Below, piece after piece: positions 23,998 to 33,062 of a DNA stretch of 64,000 nt. Position 1 is the stretch's first letter. The number at the start of each line of letters is the position of its first letter. This DNA comes from Arthrobacter sp. PAMC25564. GTDB taxonomy: Bacteria; Actinomycetota; Actinomycetes; Actinomycetales; Micrococcaceae. Under the pieces are notes generated by a model that saw only the letters and a list, made by a program, of their open reading frames with translations, was not told the DNA's origin and ran no database searches. Where the stretch lies: NCBI RefSeq assembly GCF_004798705.1, contig NZ_CP039290.1, positions 2,418,001 to 2,482,000 of the forward strand, in the 5' to 3' direction. The position numbers and the translations under genes are program-made.

Positions 23998-25190
23998 TGC
24001 CCGCGGACCTGCAGGAGCTGAAATTTGTCAGGGCGGCCGACGTCTACAAGAACGGGATCCTGGCAGGGCACCTGATGCGGACCGGCTACGGGGGAGTGAG
24101 GTTCGCCTACCTCGCCCGGTACCTGGCCGGCGGCCTCCCCCCGGTGGCCGTCTCCCTCCCGTTGTCTGAGGCTGCTGTCGAGACCCCGGCCGGGGCCCTG
24201 CCGGCCTTCTTTGCCGGACTCCTGCCCGAAGGGCACCGGCTCACGGTCCTGAAGAATGCGACCAAAACGAGCTTTGACGACGAACTGACCCTGCTGCTCG
24301 CCGTCGGGGCCGACGTGCCCGGCGACGTCCAGGTGGTTCCTGCCGGCGAGCCCCCGGTGGAACCGCCCACCCTGGCCGATACCTCGCGGCCGGAAGAGCT
24401 GGACTTCTCCGCCCTCGCCAACACGGTGGACCTCCACGGGCTGCCCGGGGTCCAGCGCAAGACGAGTGCCTCCATGCTGACGACGCCGCTGGCCCTGCGG
24501 GGGCACCGTTACCTGCTCAAACTGGATCCCCCGGAACATCCGCACCTGGTGGAGAACGAGGCGGCGCACCTGCGCGGGGCGAAGGCCCTGAAGATCCCGG
24601 TGGCCAAGGGCTCGGTCATTACCGACAGGAACGGACTGAGGGGACTGCTCGTGGAGCGGTTTGACCGGGTCAAGGGCCCTGCGGGCCCGTGGGTCCGGCT
24701 GCCGCTGGAAGACGGAACTCAGGTGCTGGGCCTGCCCCCGGCCTCAAAATACGCCGTCAGCTCCGAGGAGGTGGCCACGGCGCTCGCCGGACGGTGTACG
24801 GCACCGGTGGTCGCCAGCCGCAACCTCTACCTCCAGTTCCTCTTCGCCTGGCTGACCGGCAACGGCGACCTGCATGCCAAGAATGTCGCCATCCTGGGCA
24901 GCGGGCGCGGGTTCACGATGGCTCCTGTGTTCGACGTGCCGTGCACCCTGCTGTACGGGGATGAAACCCTGGCGCTGCCCGTCTCCGGGAAGACGAGGAA
25001 CCTCCGGGCCAGGCACTGGACGGAGTTTGCCGGTGCCCTCGGGCTGCCGGCCCGGGCTGCCGCCTCGGCGAACAGCACGGCCCTGGCCGCGGCCGCCGCC
25101 ATCCGGCTGGAGGAACTGCCGTTCGCCGGGTCGCCGCTGCGCGGGGCCCAGCGGGAACTGGGCTTCCGGCGTCGGGAACTGGCCTCCTGA
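23997..25190 (+). CDS. hipA: HipA-like serine/threonine kinase toxin
   Basis: The 397-residue protein has the HipA layout: an N-terminal subdomain (VYKNGILAGHL; LPAFFAGLLPEGHRL), the ATP-loop segment GVQRKTSASM, the lysine strand YLLKLDPPEHPHLVENE, LVERFDR, the catalytic loop with Asp and Asn in TGNGDLHAKNVAIL and the metal Asp in APVFDVPCT. Known HipA kinases phosphorylate glutamyl-tRNA synthetase and cause growth arrest. All catalytic residues appear intact, so the module looks active. Confidence 0.9.
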   Translation: MPADLQELKFVRAADVYKNGILAGHLMRTGYGGVRFAYLARYLAGGLPPVAVSLPLSEAAVETPAGALPAFFAGLLPEGHRLTVLKNATKTSFDDELTLLLAVGADVPGDVQVVPAGEPPVEPPTLADTSRPEELDFSALANTVDLHGLPGVQRKTSASMLTTPLALRGHRYLLKLDPPEHPHLVENEAAHLRGAKALKIPVAKGSVITDRNGLRGLLVERFDRVKGPAGPWVRLPLEDGTQVLGLPPASKYAVSSEEVATALAGRCTAPVVASRNLYLQFLFAWLTGNGDLHAKNVAILGSGRGFTMAPVFDVPCTLLYGDETLALPVSGKTRNLRARHWTEFAGALGLPARAAASANSTALAAAAAIRLEELPFAGSPLRGAQRELGFRRRELAS

Positions 25191-25265
25191 CCCAGGGTTT
25201 CCCAAGCGAATGGCCGTTCCCCCGCGGGCCGGACAAACGTACCCTGTAGAAGGGAGGTGAATTCC

Positions 25266-25475
25266 ATGAAAGCTGCACCAGGGGACCGGATCATCATCCG
25301 GGGCCACACAGTCGAGTCCGCGGACCGGCACGGCCTGATCCTTGAGGTCAGGGGCGCCGACGGTGCGCCGCCGTACCAGGTGAGGTTTGACGACGGTCAC
25401 GAGACCATCCTGATTCCCGGCGGCGATTTCGTCGTCGAACGGAGCGAACGGAGCGAAGCGAAGGAGGCCGGCTGA
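25266..25475 (+). CDS. DUF1918 domain protein
   Basis: A 69-residue protein with the DUF1918 pattern: MKAAPGDRIIIRGHTV at the start, GLILEVRGADGAPPYQVRF in the middle and DDGHETILIPG near the end, a small SH3-like barrel found in actinobacteria. GGGAGGTG precedes the ATG. The last residues are a run of charged S-E-R repeats. Its function is unknown. The stop is next to that of the convergent gene. Confidence 0.88.
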   Translation: MKAAPGDRIIIRGHTVESADRHGLILEVRGADGAPPYQVRFDDGHETILIPGGDFVVERSERSEAKEAG

Positions 25476-25476
25476 G

Positions 25477-26931
25477 CTAGAAGCCCGATGAGCTCCCGGA
25501 ACCCGAAAAGCTGCCGCCGCTGCTCCCGTAGCCGGTGGTGGTACCCCCGCCGCGGGCGCTGCTGACGCTGCTTACCCCGGTGTTGAAACCCGAGTTGAAG
25601 GTGGGGACGGAGAAGAAGTAGTAGGACGGGTAGACCGTGCCGAGGATGCTTGGCTCGTAGGCGCGGCCGTACTTGGCCTTGGAACCTGCCTGCGCGCTCT
25701 CCATTTCCTTGCGCATCATCTTGGCTTCCTTCTCATTCCTGGCGAAGCCCTCGATGACGGTGTCCGCATGGTTCTTCAACAGCTCGGAGAGCTGTGTCCG
25801 GGCGTCCCGGAGCCGGTCCAGCGCCGTCTCCGGGCTGATGGCGCTGTCGGCGAGCTCGGAGGTCCAGCGTTCCATCTCGCGCTGGCTTTGCTCGCGGAAG
25901 GACCGGAGCGCCGCCGCCGTCACCGAATCGCCCGCACCGTGGCGCCTGCTGAGCAGCTGCTCCAGCCCGGCCAGGTCGGCACGGAACGGGGCCAGCTGCC
26001 GGTCCCAGGCGGCGGCCCAGGAAGACCCCCGGTTGAGCAGGGCGTTGGTGTCCGCGATGACGTCGTCCAGCGCGTCCAGCTCGGCCGAGGCATCGGCGTA
26101 CTTCCGGACGAGTCTCAGGTTCGGCCGCCGGCTCAGGTCCCGGGACGAGAGGGCATGGACCTGCTGGGACAGCCCGGTGGCGGTGTTGTACCGGGTCAGG
26201 AAGGTGCGGTGCTTCTCCAGGACGGAGCCGCCGTAACGGGAGGACTCGGGAATGGTGTTGGCGTTGAGCTCGGTGACCTGGAGGTCCATGCTCACGTTGG
26301 CGTAGCTTGCGTCGCCACGCGCCAGTTCCTTGCGGCTGCCGATCCTGGTCCGCCAGCGTACGATCAGCCAGCCGGCGGCACCGGCGGCGGCTGCCGACAC
26401 CGTGGTCCAGGCCGTGATGAGGAAGGCAGCAGACCGGTACCACGGCTGGTTGATCAGCTCGGCGCCGCGTTTGATTCCGGCAATCGTGCCCTCGGTCCAC
26501 TGGGCGTCACGGAACAGGTCCTTGGACGCGTTCTGGATGTCATCGCGCTGCCCGAGGGACACCTTACGGTCTTCCCCCATGTAGGTCCCCACATGCCGGC
26601 CCACCGGGTCCAGCGCGAAGATGAAGAGCCCGTCAGCCCATTTCTGCCCGTCAGCGCTGATCCAGTCCGGGTGCTCGGCACGGGCGAAGCGCAGGATTTC
26701 CTCGTTCAGGTTGTCCGCCGCCGTGCCGTTGTACGTGTACACGGCGACCTTGGTGGGCTGGTAGAAGTCGACGGCGCGCAGTGCCGGCAGGAGCGTGTTT
26801 TGGTCCAGCACCCCGGCCCGGTCCGCCACGACGACGTCGACCGGCCTGACGGCCAGCGCCGCCGGCCCTGCCCCCACCAGCCCGACCATGACCAGAACCA
26901 CGACGCCGAGGATTTTCCCCATGATTCCCAT
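25477..26931 (-). CDS. Secreted/membrane DUF5129-type protein
   Basis: About 484 residues. A signal-like helix (residues 5-28) is followed by an extracytoplasmic domain resembling a TPM fold (VVVADRAGVLDQNTLLPAL, KVAVYTYNGTAADN), a membrane helix near residue 150-170 (AAFLITAWTTVSAAAAGAAGW), a long helical cytoplasmic region with charged coiled-coil-like stretches, and a Gly/Ser-rich tail ending in SSGF. This matches uncharacterised actinobacterial proteins. Start is MGIMGK (26931) or the next ATG at 26922; spacing to GGGA favours the second slightly. Confidence 0.7.
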   Translation of the reverse strand: MGIMGKILGVVVLVMVGLVGAGPAALAVRPVDVVVADRAGVLDQNTLLPALRAVDFYQPTKVAVYTYNGTAADNLNEEILRFARAEHPDWISADGQKWADGLFIFALDPVGRHVGTYMGEDRKVSLGQRDDIQNASKDLFRDAQWTEGTIAGIKRGAELINQPWYRSAAFLITAWTTVSAAAAGAAGWLIVRWRTRIGSRKELARGDASYANVSMDLQVTELNANTIPESSRYGGSVLEKHRTFLTRYNTATGLSQQVHALSSRDLSRRPNLRLVRKYADASAELDALDDVIADTNALLNRGSSWAAAWDRQLAPFRADLAGLEQLLSRRHGAGDSVTAAALRSFREQSQREMERWTSELADSAISPETALDRLRDARTQLSELLKNHADTVIEGFARNEKEAKMMRKEMESAQAGSKAKYGRAYEPSILGTVYPSYYFFSVPTFNSGFNTGVSSVSSARGGGTTTGYGSSGGSFSGSGSSSGF

Positions 26932-27035
26932 TTCCCGAGCGTAGTGCCTGCTTCCAACGTCGTCGACGGGATCCCGGGCGGAAAGGGGGCTAAAGACACC
27001 ATGACCGCGGGCCGGCGCCCGCCCATACTTACGGC

Positions 27036-27560
27036 ATGAGCCAAGAGCCCGATGACCCCGCAGAGCCGACACGCGGCGGCGCACCGGACGTTCCGCCCCC
27101 GGGTGCGGGGCGGGACCGGCCGGACCGTGTGCTGTTCGGCATCGTGGCGGCGATCGCGGTCCTGGTGGTCGTAGCCCTTGGTGTGGTGTTCCTGCGCGGG
27201 GAGCCGCAGCTGCTGGATGAGTCCACCCCGGCGGGCGTCGTGCAGCGCTACAGCAAGGCGGTCATCGACTCCGATACCGCGGCCGCGGACGCGTACCTGA
27301 CCGACAACGCCCGTTCGCGCTGCGCCAACTATTACGGCGGCGCGCAGGCCAGCCGGGTCGTCCTCATCTCCACGACAGAACGGGGAGGGACCGCCACGGT
27401 GAAGGTCTCGATAGTCCACTCCGCCGAGGCCGGCCCGTTCGGCCCGTCCGAATATGCGGAGGAAGGCGTCCTGGGCCTGGTGAAGGCGGGCGGCAAATGG
27501 ATGATCAACGAACTGCCCTACAGCCTGCAGACGTGTGCCGGCGGGATGCTGAAAAAGTGA
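27036..27560 (+). CDS. Membrane-anchored hypothetical protein
   Basis: The 174-residue protein has a Pro-rich cytoplasmic head, one membrane helix at residues 32-53 (VLFGIVAAIAVLVVVALGVVF) and an outer domain with the look of an NTF2-like/lumazine-binding fold (VVQRYSKAVIDSDTAAADAYL ... GKWMINELPYSLQTCAG). It contains paired cysteines near 96 and 168. Function unknown. It overlaps the next gene as GTGA, so they work together, perhaps as an envelope complex. Confidence 0.65.
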   Translation: MSQEPDDPAEPTRGGAPDVPPPGAGRDRPDRVLFGIVAAIAVLVVVALGVVFLRGEPQLLDESTPAGVVQRYSKAVIDSDTAAADAYLTDNARSRCANYYGGAQASRVVLISTTERGGTATVKVSIVHSAEAGPFGPSEYAEEGVLGLVKAGGKWMINELPYSLQTCAGGMLKK

Positions 27561-29227
27561 GTACCGCCAGGACCCACACCGGCCAGGCACCGGGATCTGC
27601 CCAGGCAAAGGTCCGCCGCCTCGTCGTGTTCGTTTTGTTGTTCGCCCTCGTCCTGATCGCCGCCAACGGGCTCAGCGGCCTGCTGGAGCGGCTCTTGCGC
27701 TCCGGCCAGGTGCTGGCCGGTGAAGGCGTTGCGGGGCTGGCGCTCTCGCTCGCCTTCACCCTGATCGGCGGCCCGCTCGCCGCGCTGCTCTGGTGGCTCG
27801 TCTGGCGGCGGCTGGATGAGGAAGCGGAGCGGGGCGCCACCTCGTGGGGACTCTACATCGCGGTCGTCTACACGTATGCACTCATTATGTCCATCACGGC
27901 GCTCTTGGCCATGGCCGCGTCCTTCGTCGGCGGAAAGGACCCGGAGTGGCGTTCACCGCTGTCCGTCGGGCTGGTCTGGTTGCTCGTCTGGGTCTGGCAC
28001 CGCTGGATGTGGCGGCACGCCCGCGGCCCTATCGCGCTCGCGACTGTGCCGGCCGTCATCGGGACCTTCTTCGGGCTGGGCCTCGGCGTCGGCGCCTCGG
28101 TTGCGGGTCTGGGGAGCCTGCTCGACGTCGCTATCCGCGGGTCGATGGACCTCGCCTCGACAGTTGACCCGTGGTGGGATTCGACCCTCCGCGAGCTGAT
28201 CTGGGCGGCCGGGGGAGCCCTGGTCTGGTGGTGGCACTGGTTCCGCGGCGGTGCGCGCCGGCTCATGGGCGGGTTCGCCGATGTGGGGCTGGTCGTCGTC
28301 GGCGTGTTGGCGGCGGGCCTGCTCGCCCTGGGCGGGGCCGGAACGGTTCTCTTCGTGCTGCTGCGGCTGGCGTTTGACCGGCAGGACTCCCTGACTGAGC
28401 TGCTCGCACCCCTCGGTGTTGCCCTCGCCGCTGCCGCCGTTGGCGCGCTGGTCTGGCGTTATCACCGCACCGCGGCGGTGGGCCGGTCCGAACGGACCCG
28501 GCAGGCAGGCATGCTCGTGACGTCGGGCGTGGCCCTGGCAGCAGCGGCCAGCGGCGTCGGCGTGATCCTGAACGCCGCCCTGTCCATGGCGGTGTCGCCG
28601 CTGGCGGGCGGGAGCGCCCGGACGTTGCTGCTGGGCGGCATCAGCTCCCTCGTCGTTGGCGGCTGCGTCTGGTGGCTGGCATGGAAGCCCGGCAGGCAAC
28701 ACCGGATGGTGGCCGCCGTTCCGACGGGGCGGCGCGTTTACCTCATCGCTGTCTTCGGCCTCAGTGCCGCGGTGGCCCTGGCAGCCCTGCTGGTGGTCGG
28801 CTTCCGGGTGTTCGAGTTCTTCCTGGACACGGTCACCGGCGGCAGCCTCGTCGACCGGGTCCGCGCCCCGCTGGGGTTGCTCGTGGCCACCGGACTGGCC
28901 GCCGGGTACCACTTCTCGGTGTGGCGGCATGACCGTGCGGTCCTCGCCGCGGCAGGCCCCGCGCGGAGGCCCACCATCGGCCAAGTAATCCTGGTCACCG
29001 GCGCCGACCCCGCACCGCTGCACCGGGCCATCGAGGAGGCCACGGGTGCCGGCGTCACCGTCTGGAGACGTGCCGACGCCGGCCCTGCCGGCGGTGACAC
29101 GGCCATCCCCGTCGCCGGGGCACTCGCTGAGCGGCTGGCAACGGCGCTGGACGGCGTCACCGGCAGGCGTGTTCTGGTGACCATCGCACCCGACGGCAGG
29201 ATCGACGTCGTCCCCCTGCTGGGCTGA
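27557..29227 (+). CDS. Multi-pass DUF5671-type membrane protein
   Basis: A 556-residue protein with about twelve hydrophobic helices in three similar blocks, each holding a repeated W-x-W-H/Y pattern (LVWVWHRWMWRHARGP; LVWWWHWFRGGARR; LVWRYHRTAAVGR; YHFSVWRHDRAVL). Internal duplication of a four-helix unit is therefore visible. A ~75-residue soluble C-terminal domain ends in RIDVVPLL. This is the DUF5671 arrangement; the role is unknown. GTG start overlaps the preceding stop. Confidence 0.7.
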   Translation: MSTARTHTGQAPGSAQAKVRRLVVFVLLFALVLIAANGLSGLLERLLRSGQVLAGEGVAGLALSLAFTLIGGPLAALLWWLVWRRLDEEAERGATSWGLYIAVVYTYALIMSITALLAMAASFVGGKDPEWRSPLSVGLVWLLVWVWHRWMWRHARGPIALATVPAVIGTFFGLGLGVGASVAGLGSLLDVAIRGSMDLASTVDPWWDSTLRELIWAAGGALVWWWHWFRGGARRLMGGFADVGLVVVGVLAAGLLALGGAGTVLFVLLRLAFDRQDSLTELLAPLGVALAAAAVGALVWRYHRTAAVGRSERTRQAGMLVTSGVALAAAASGVGVILNAALSMAVSPLAGGSARTLLLGGISSLVVGGCVWWLAWKPGRQHRMVAAVPTGRRVYLIAVFGLSAAVALAALLVVGFRVFEFFLDTVTGGSLVDRVRAPLGLLVATGLAAGYHFSVWRHDRAVLAAAGPARRPTIGQVILVTGADPAPLHRAIEEATGAGVTVWRRADAGPAGGDTAIPVAGALAERLATALDGVTGRRVLVTIAPDGRIDVVPLLG

Positions 29228-29229
29228 GG

Positions 29230-30984
29230 CTACGGGAGGTCGAACTCCCTCTTATAGCTGCGGACCGCGTTGGTCACGGTGGGGAAGAAGTGTCCTGGCC
29301 CGAACCTGCTGCTGACGCCGAAGCGGATCAGCCGGTCCTTGATGGGGCCCTTCATCTCGGCGAAGACCAGGCTGATGCCGATCTTCGCCAGCTCGTCATC
29401 CAGCTCCACCAGGTCATCCAGGGCGGTGGTGTCCAGATCCGTGATGGCCTCCGAGGCAACGATCACCCACCGCACCGGCCCGGGGGCGTTCGCCACGAGG
29501 GTCCGGATGTGTTCCGTAAATACGGCCCCGTTCGCGAAGAAGAGCGGCGCATCGAAGCGTGCGATCACGAGCCCCGGCACCCGCTGGCCCTCGGGGTGCC
29601 TGTTGAGGTCGTGGTAGCCCGGTACGTCCCCGACGCTCGCCAATTCGGTCCGGTAGGGATCCCAGGCCCGGAGGACGAAGGCGATAAGCGACAGGCCGAT
29701 CGCCACCACAATGCCTTCGAGAACCCCCACGAACGCCACACCAAGGAAAGTGGCCAGCAGCAGTGCAGCCTCCCTCCGGCTCATCCGGAACAAGCGGATG
29801 AGCGTCTTCACATCCACGATCGAGGCGGCTGCCACGATCACGACGGCGGCCAGGGCGCTGGAGGGCAGGAAGGATGTCACACCGGGCACGGCCAGCATAA
29901 AGAGCACCACGAGGGCCGCCGCGACCACTCCGCTGAACGGGCTCCTCGCGCCGGCCTCGAGGGCGATCGGGGTACGCGAGGCGCTGCCGGAGACGGGGAA
30001 CCCGCCAAACAGGCCGCAGGCCGCATTCGCGACACCCAGGGCCCCCATTTCCTGGTTCCCGTTCACGCGGGTTCCGCGTCGCGCGGCCAGGCTCTTGGAC
30101 AGCACGGAGGTGTCCGCGAAGGCCATCAGTGCAATGCCGGCCGCCGGGCCGATGAGGGCGAAAACCTCGGCGCCGGTGACTCCGCGGATGCCTGGCGAAG
30201 GGAAGCCGCCGGGCAACGCACCCACCATCGGGACCGCCGCCGTCAGGTCCAGGGCGGCGGTAAGGGCCGTGGCCCCGACGACCGCGAGCAGCACTCCGGG
30301 CACCTTCCACGGCAGGAACCGGCAGGCGACGATGATGGCCACCGTTCCGGCGCCGAAGAGCAGCGCGAGGGGATTGACGGCGCCGTGGAGCACCGCCCGG
30401 GCCGTGCCGGCGGCGTTGTCCACGAGCGAGCCGCCCGGGGACGGAATTCCGAGGAACTTGGGCAGTTGGCTGAGGATGACCGCGAGCGCGATGCCGTTGA
30501 GGTAGCCGACGCGGATGGGTTTGGAGAGCAGCCCGGTGACAAACCCGAGCCTGACGACGCGCCCGACGAGGAGGATGACGCCGATCATCAGGGCCAGGAC
30601 CCCCGCGAGGGCCACGGCGTGGTCGGAACCCCGGGCCGCCAGCGGCAGCACGGCGGCGGCGATCATCGGCGCCAGGGTTGAATCCGGGCCAACGATCAGG
30701 ACCCGGGAGGGTCCGAAGACGGCATAGGCCAGCAAAGGGATCACCGAGGCGTACAGGCCAGTGACGGCAGGCAGCCCGGAGGCTTCCGCATAGGCCATCC
30801 CGGCCGGGATAAGGACGGCGCTGACCGCGGCGCCGGCGGCAAGGTCGGATTTCAGCCAGGAGCGCTCATAGTCGAGGACAGTCTTGAGGCCGGGCGGCAG
30901 GCTCCACGCGTGGCGCACGGGGCCCCGCGTCAGTTCCCGACCGCCGGCGCCGACGGGGCACCCCGGTTCGCTGGCTGCGGGCAT
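29230..30984 (-). CDS. SulP family anion transporter with STAS domain
   Basis: The 584-residue protein contains the SulP core (DLAAGAAVSAVLIPAGMAYAEASGLPAVTGLYAS; AFADTSVLSKSLAARRG; ASRTPIALEAGA) in about 12-14 helices and a C-terminal STAS domain (residues ~455-575: VIARFDAPLFFANGAVF, SEAITDLDTTALDDLVELDDEL). SulP proteins import sulfate, bicarbonate or other anions; the substrate is not decidable here. No carbonic anhydrase is adjacent. Start chosen at MPAASEP, after which the sequence becomes family-like. Confidence 0.9.
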   Translation of the reverse strand: MPAASEPGCPVGAGGRELTRGPVRHAWSLPPGLKTVLDYERSWLKSDLAAGAAVSAVLIPAGMAYAEASGLPAVTGLYASVIPLLAYAVFGPSRVLIVGPDSTLAPMIAAAVLPLAARGSDHAVALAGVLALMIGVILLVGRVVRLGFVTGLLSKPIRVGYLNGIALAVILSQLPKFLGIPSPGGSLVDNAAGTARAVLHGAVNPLALLFGAGTVAIIVACRFLPWKVPGVLLAVVGATALTAALDLTAAVPMVGALPGGFPSPGIRGVTGAEVFALIGPAAGIALMAFADTSVLSKSLAARRGTRVNGNQEMGALGVANAACGLFGGFPVSGSASRTPIALEAGARSPFSGVVAAALVVLFMLAVPGVTSFLPSSALAAVVIVAAASIVDVKTLIRLFRMSRREAALLLATFLGVAFVGVLEGIVVAIGLSLIAFVLRAWDPYRTELASVGDVPGYHDLNRHPEGQRVPGLVIARFDAPLFFANGAVFTEHIRTLVANAPGPVRWVIVASEAITDLDTTALDDLVELDDELAKIGISLVFAEMKGPIKDRLIRFGVSSRFGPGHFFPTVTNAVRSYKREFDLP

Positions 30985-31059
30985 CCGGCGTTCGTCATGC
31001 TCGATTCTATGCCGCCCGTGTCTCCAACGACCGCGCCAATTACGCCTTAGGATTGCCCC

Positions 31060-31527
31060 ATGTCTACCTATGAAGTCACCCGGACCGCCGTCATCCCGGC
31101 CCCGGCCGAAGAGATCTTCCCGCTCGTCAACAGTTTCCATGAGTGGACCAAATGGTCGCCCTGGGAATCCGTGGATCCCGCGATGGACCGCAGCTACTCA
31201 GGCAACGATTCCGGCGTCGGCGCCCAGTACGCCTGGAGCGGCAACCGCAAGGCGGGCGCCGGGACCATGGAGATCGTCGACTCCATTGAGCCGCAGAGCA
31301 TCAAGATCCGCCTCGCCTTCACCAAGCCCTTCAAGGCGGTCAACCCGACGGTCTTCACCTTCGCCCCTGCCGCCGGCGGGACACAGGTGACTTGGGCCAT
31401 GACCGGCGAGAACAAGGGCATCGCCAAGCTCTTCGCCGTGGTCATGAATATGGACAAGATGATCGGCGCGGACTTCGAACGGGGCCTGGCTTCGCTTGCC
31501 GGCGCCGTGGCACAGCGACAGGCCTGA
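31060..31527 (+). CDS. SRPBCC (polyketide-cyclase-like) protein
   Basis: A 155-residue START/SRPBCC fold: TRTAVIPAPAEEIFPLVNSF at the start, W-x-x-W-S-P-W motif (EWTKWSPWESVDPAM), a long GVGAQYAWSGN loop and a C-terminal helix (MIGADFERGLASLAGAV). Proteins like this bind hydrophobic ligands; bacterial members mostly have unknown roles. It is a single-gene unit. Confidence 0.85.
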   Translation: MSTYEVTRTAVIPAPAEEIFPLVNSFHEWTKWSPWESVDPAMDRSYSGNDSGVGAQYAWSGNRKAGAGTMEIVDSIEPQSIKIRLAFTKPFKAVNPTVFTFAPAAGGTQVTWAMTGENKGIAKLFAVVMNMDKMIGADFERGLASLAGAVAQRQA

Positions 31528-31610
31528 GCGCCGCGACGTTGCGCCCCAGACCGGAGCCCGGGGCTGACATCAACAAAACGCTCCCTGGAAACCGCCCCTG
31601 ACGAAGAGGC

Positions 31611-32156
31611 ATGCCCGATGATGGAGAAATGCAAAGGGTCATCGGGTGGCTGGCGGCAGCCATAGTCATCACGCTCATTCTTGGAAGCGCCTATGTGGCG
31701 TTGCAACAGCTCGGCCGGCAGTCAGCGAATGCGGCGCCCGCAGCGGCGGTCGCCGCCCAACTCCAGCTCATAGGTTCAGAGTCGGCACCGTTGCCGCGTC
31801 TGGAACTGACCCCGGAGAGCGGAGTCTTCGTCATCGTCTACGGGGAGGACGACAACCCGGTGTCGGGGACGGCCACCCTCCACGGCTCGCTTCCAGTTCT
31901 TCCCGCCGGCGTGCTCCAGACCGCCAGAACATCGGGCTCCGATGTCGTGACCTGGGAACCGGAACCGGAGCTTCGGATGGCGATCGTGGCACGTTCGGCG
32001 GCCGGAAGGGTCGTCGTCGCCGGACAGTCGCTGACTCCCTATGAGGATCGGGATCGGGCGACCCTGATTGTCCTGGCGCTCGGATGGGCCGGCTGCATCC
32101 TCGTCCTGGCCGCCGGTTACGGCTCAACAGAGTTTCTGCGCCGCCGTCGACCCTGA
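31611..32156 (+). CDS. Two-helix membrane protein with external sensor-like domain
   Basis: The 181-residue protein has membrane helices at about residues 10-32 and 152-172, enclosing a ~115-residue external domain (FVIVYGEDDNPVSGTATLHG, GVLQTARTSGSDVVTWEPEP, VVAGQSLTPYEDR). The layout is that of the input part of a sensor kinase, including the approach to a HAMP segment, but it stops right after the second helix at FLRRRRP. It may be a stand-alone membrane protein or a lost kinase front end. GAAGAGG precedes the ATG. Confidence 0.6.
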   Translation: MPDDGEMQRVIGWLAAAIVITLILGSAYVALQQLGRQSANAAPAAAVAAQLQLIGSESAPLPRLELTPESGVFVIVYGEDDNPVSGTATLHGSLPVLPAGVLQTARTSGSDVVTWEPEPELRMAIVARSAAGRVVVAGQSLTPYEDRDRATLIVLALGWAGCILVLAAGYGSTEFLRRRRP

Positions 32157-32166
32157 TGGGAACTGC

Positions 32167-32880
32167 TCAGTCAGCGGCTGGTCCCGCTGGGCCGGCCGCC
32201 GTCGTATCCTCGCCGTACTCCGCGGACACGAGGATGGGCAGGTGATCGGAAGCGCCGCGCGGGAGGGTCTCCACGCTGTCGATGTCCATGCCCTGGGACG
32301 TCGCGAAGTCGAAGTGGCCCTTGAAGACCTTGTACCGCGTGTACGTGCGCCGGTCGCTGAGCGAGAGCTCGTAGCCGGCGTCCTTCATCTGCTCGGTGAG
32401 GTACTTGGTGAAGAACGGATAGTTGAAGTCCCCCACCATCAGTGTCCTCAGGCCACCGCCCATGCTGAGCAGCTCGGCGTGCGCAGCATGGATCTGGTTC
32501 CTCCGCAGAGAGTTCGACGCTGTCAGCGGCGCGGCGTGGAAGGACGCGATGACCAGGTCATGCCCGGTCTCGTTGTCGACCACGTGGGTGCCGATGAGCC
32601 GCTCGTGTGCGGGAGCCAGGACATGATCGTGGAGGGATTTCTTCAGGGCGAACGTCCTGGTGTCGTGCGCGGTGAAGCGGTCCTGGCGGTAGTAGATGGC
32701 CAGGCCCAGCCGGTTCCCCTTGGTGGCGTCGGCAAGGTGCAGATCACCGATGGTCGCCGGCAGGTCCTCCGTATCGCACTCCTGGAGGCATAACGCATCA
32801 ACCCCGAAATCAGTGGCCAGATCGACCAGCTCACCACTGGCCTTGTGCTTGCGGAGGTTGTAGCTAATGACTCGGATCAG
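32167..32880 (-). CDS. Endonuclease/exonuclease/phosphatase family protein
   Basis: About 237 residues with EEP landmarks in order: IRVISYNLRKH (Asn), ALCLQECDTED (Glu), GDFNYPFF (Asp-Asn) and ASDHLPILVS (Asp-His). Members hydrolyse phosphodiester bonds in nucleic acids or lipids. The conserved N-terminus begins directly at a CTG codon (LIRVISYN) seven bases after GAGG; no ATG, GTG or TTG is suitably placed (the nearest upstream is a GTG at 32961). A CTG start is therefore the best reading. Confidence 0.75.
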   Translation of the reverse strand: MIRVISYNLRKHKASGELVDLATDFGVDALCLQECDTEDLPATIGDLHLADATKGNRLGLAIYYRQDRFTAHDTRTFALKKSLHDHVLAPAHERLIGTHVVDNETGHDLVIASFHAAPLTASNSLRRNQIHAAHAELLSMGGGLRTLMVGDFNYPFFTKYLTEQMKDAGYELSLSDRRTYTRYKVFKGHFDFATSQGMDIDSVETLPRGASDHLPILVSAEYGEDTTAAGPAGPAAD

Positions 32881-33062
32881 GAGGGCACCTCTTCGGCGGA
32901 TAGTTGTGGAATCTGTCTCCGAGTCTACCCAGTCGGGGAAAGCAAAGGGGATCCATGACACAGCCGCCGAGCCGGTGGCCGGTGCGGAACGAGGGCCGGC
33001 CGCGCGTCGTTGAACCGGTGGCGGCGGCCCCCGCAGGCGGTAGGGTGGTTCGGGATTCATCG

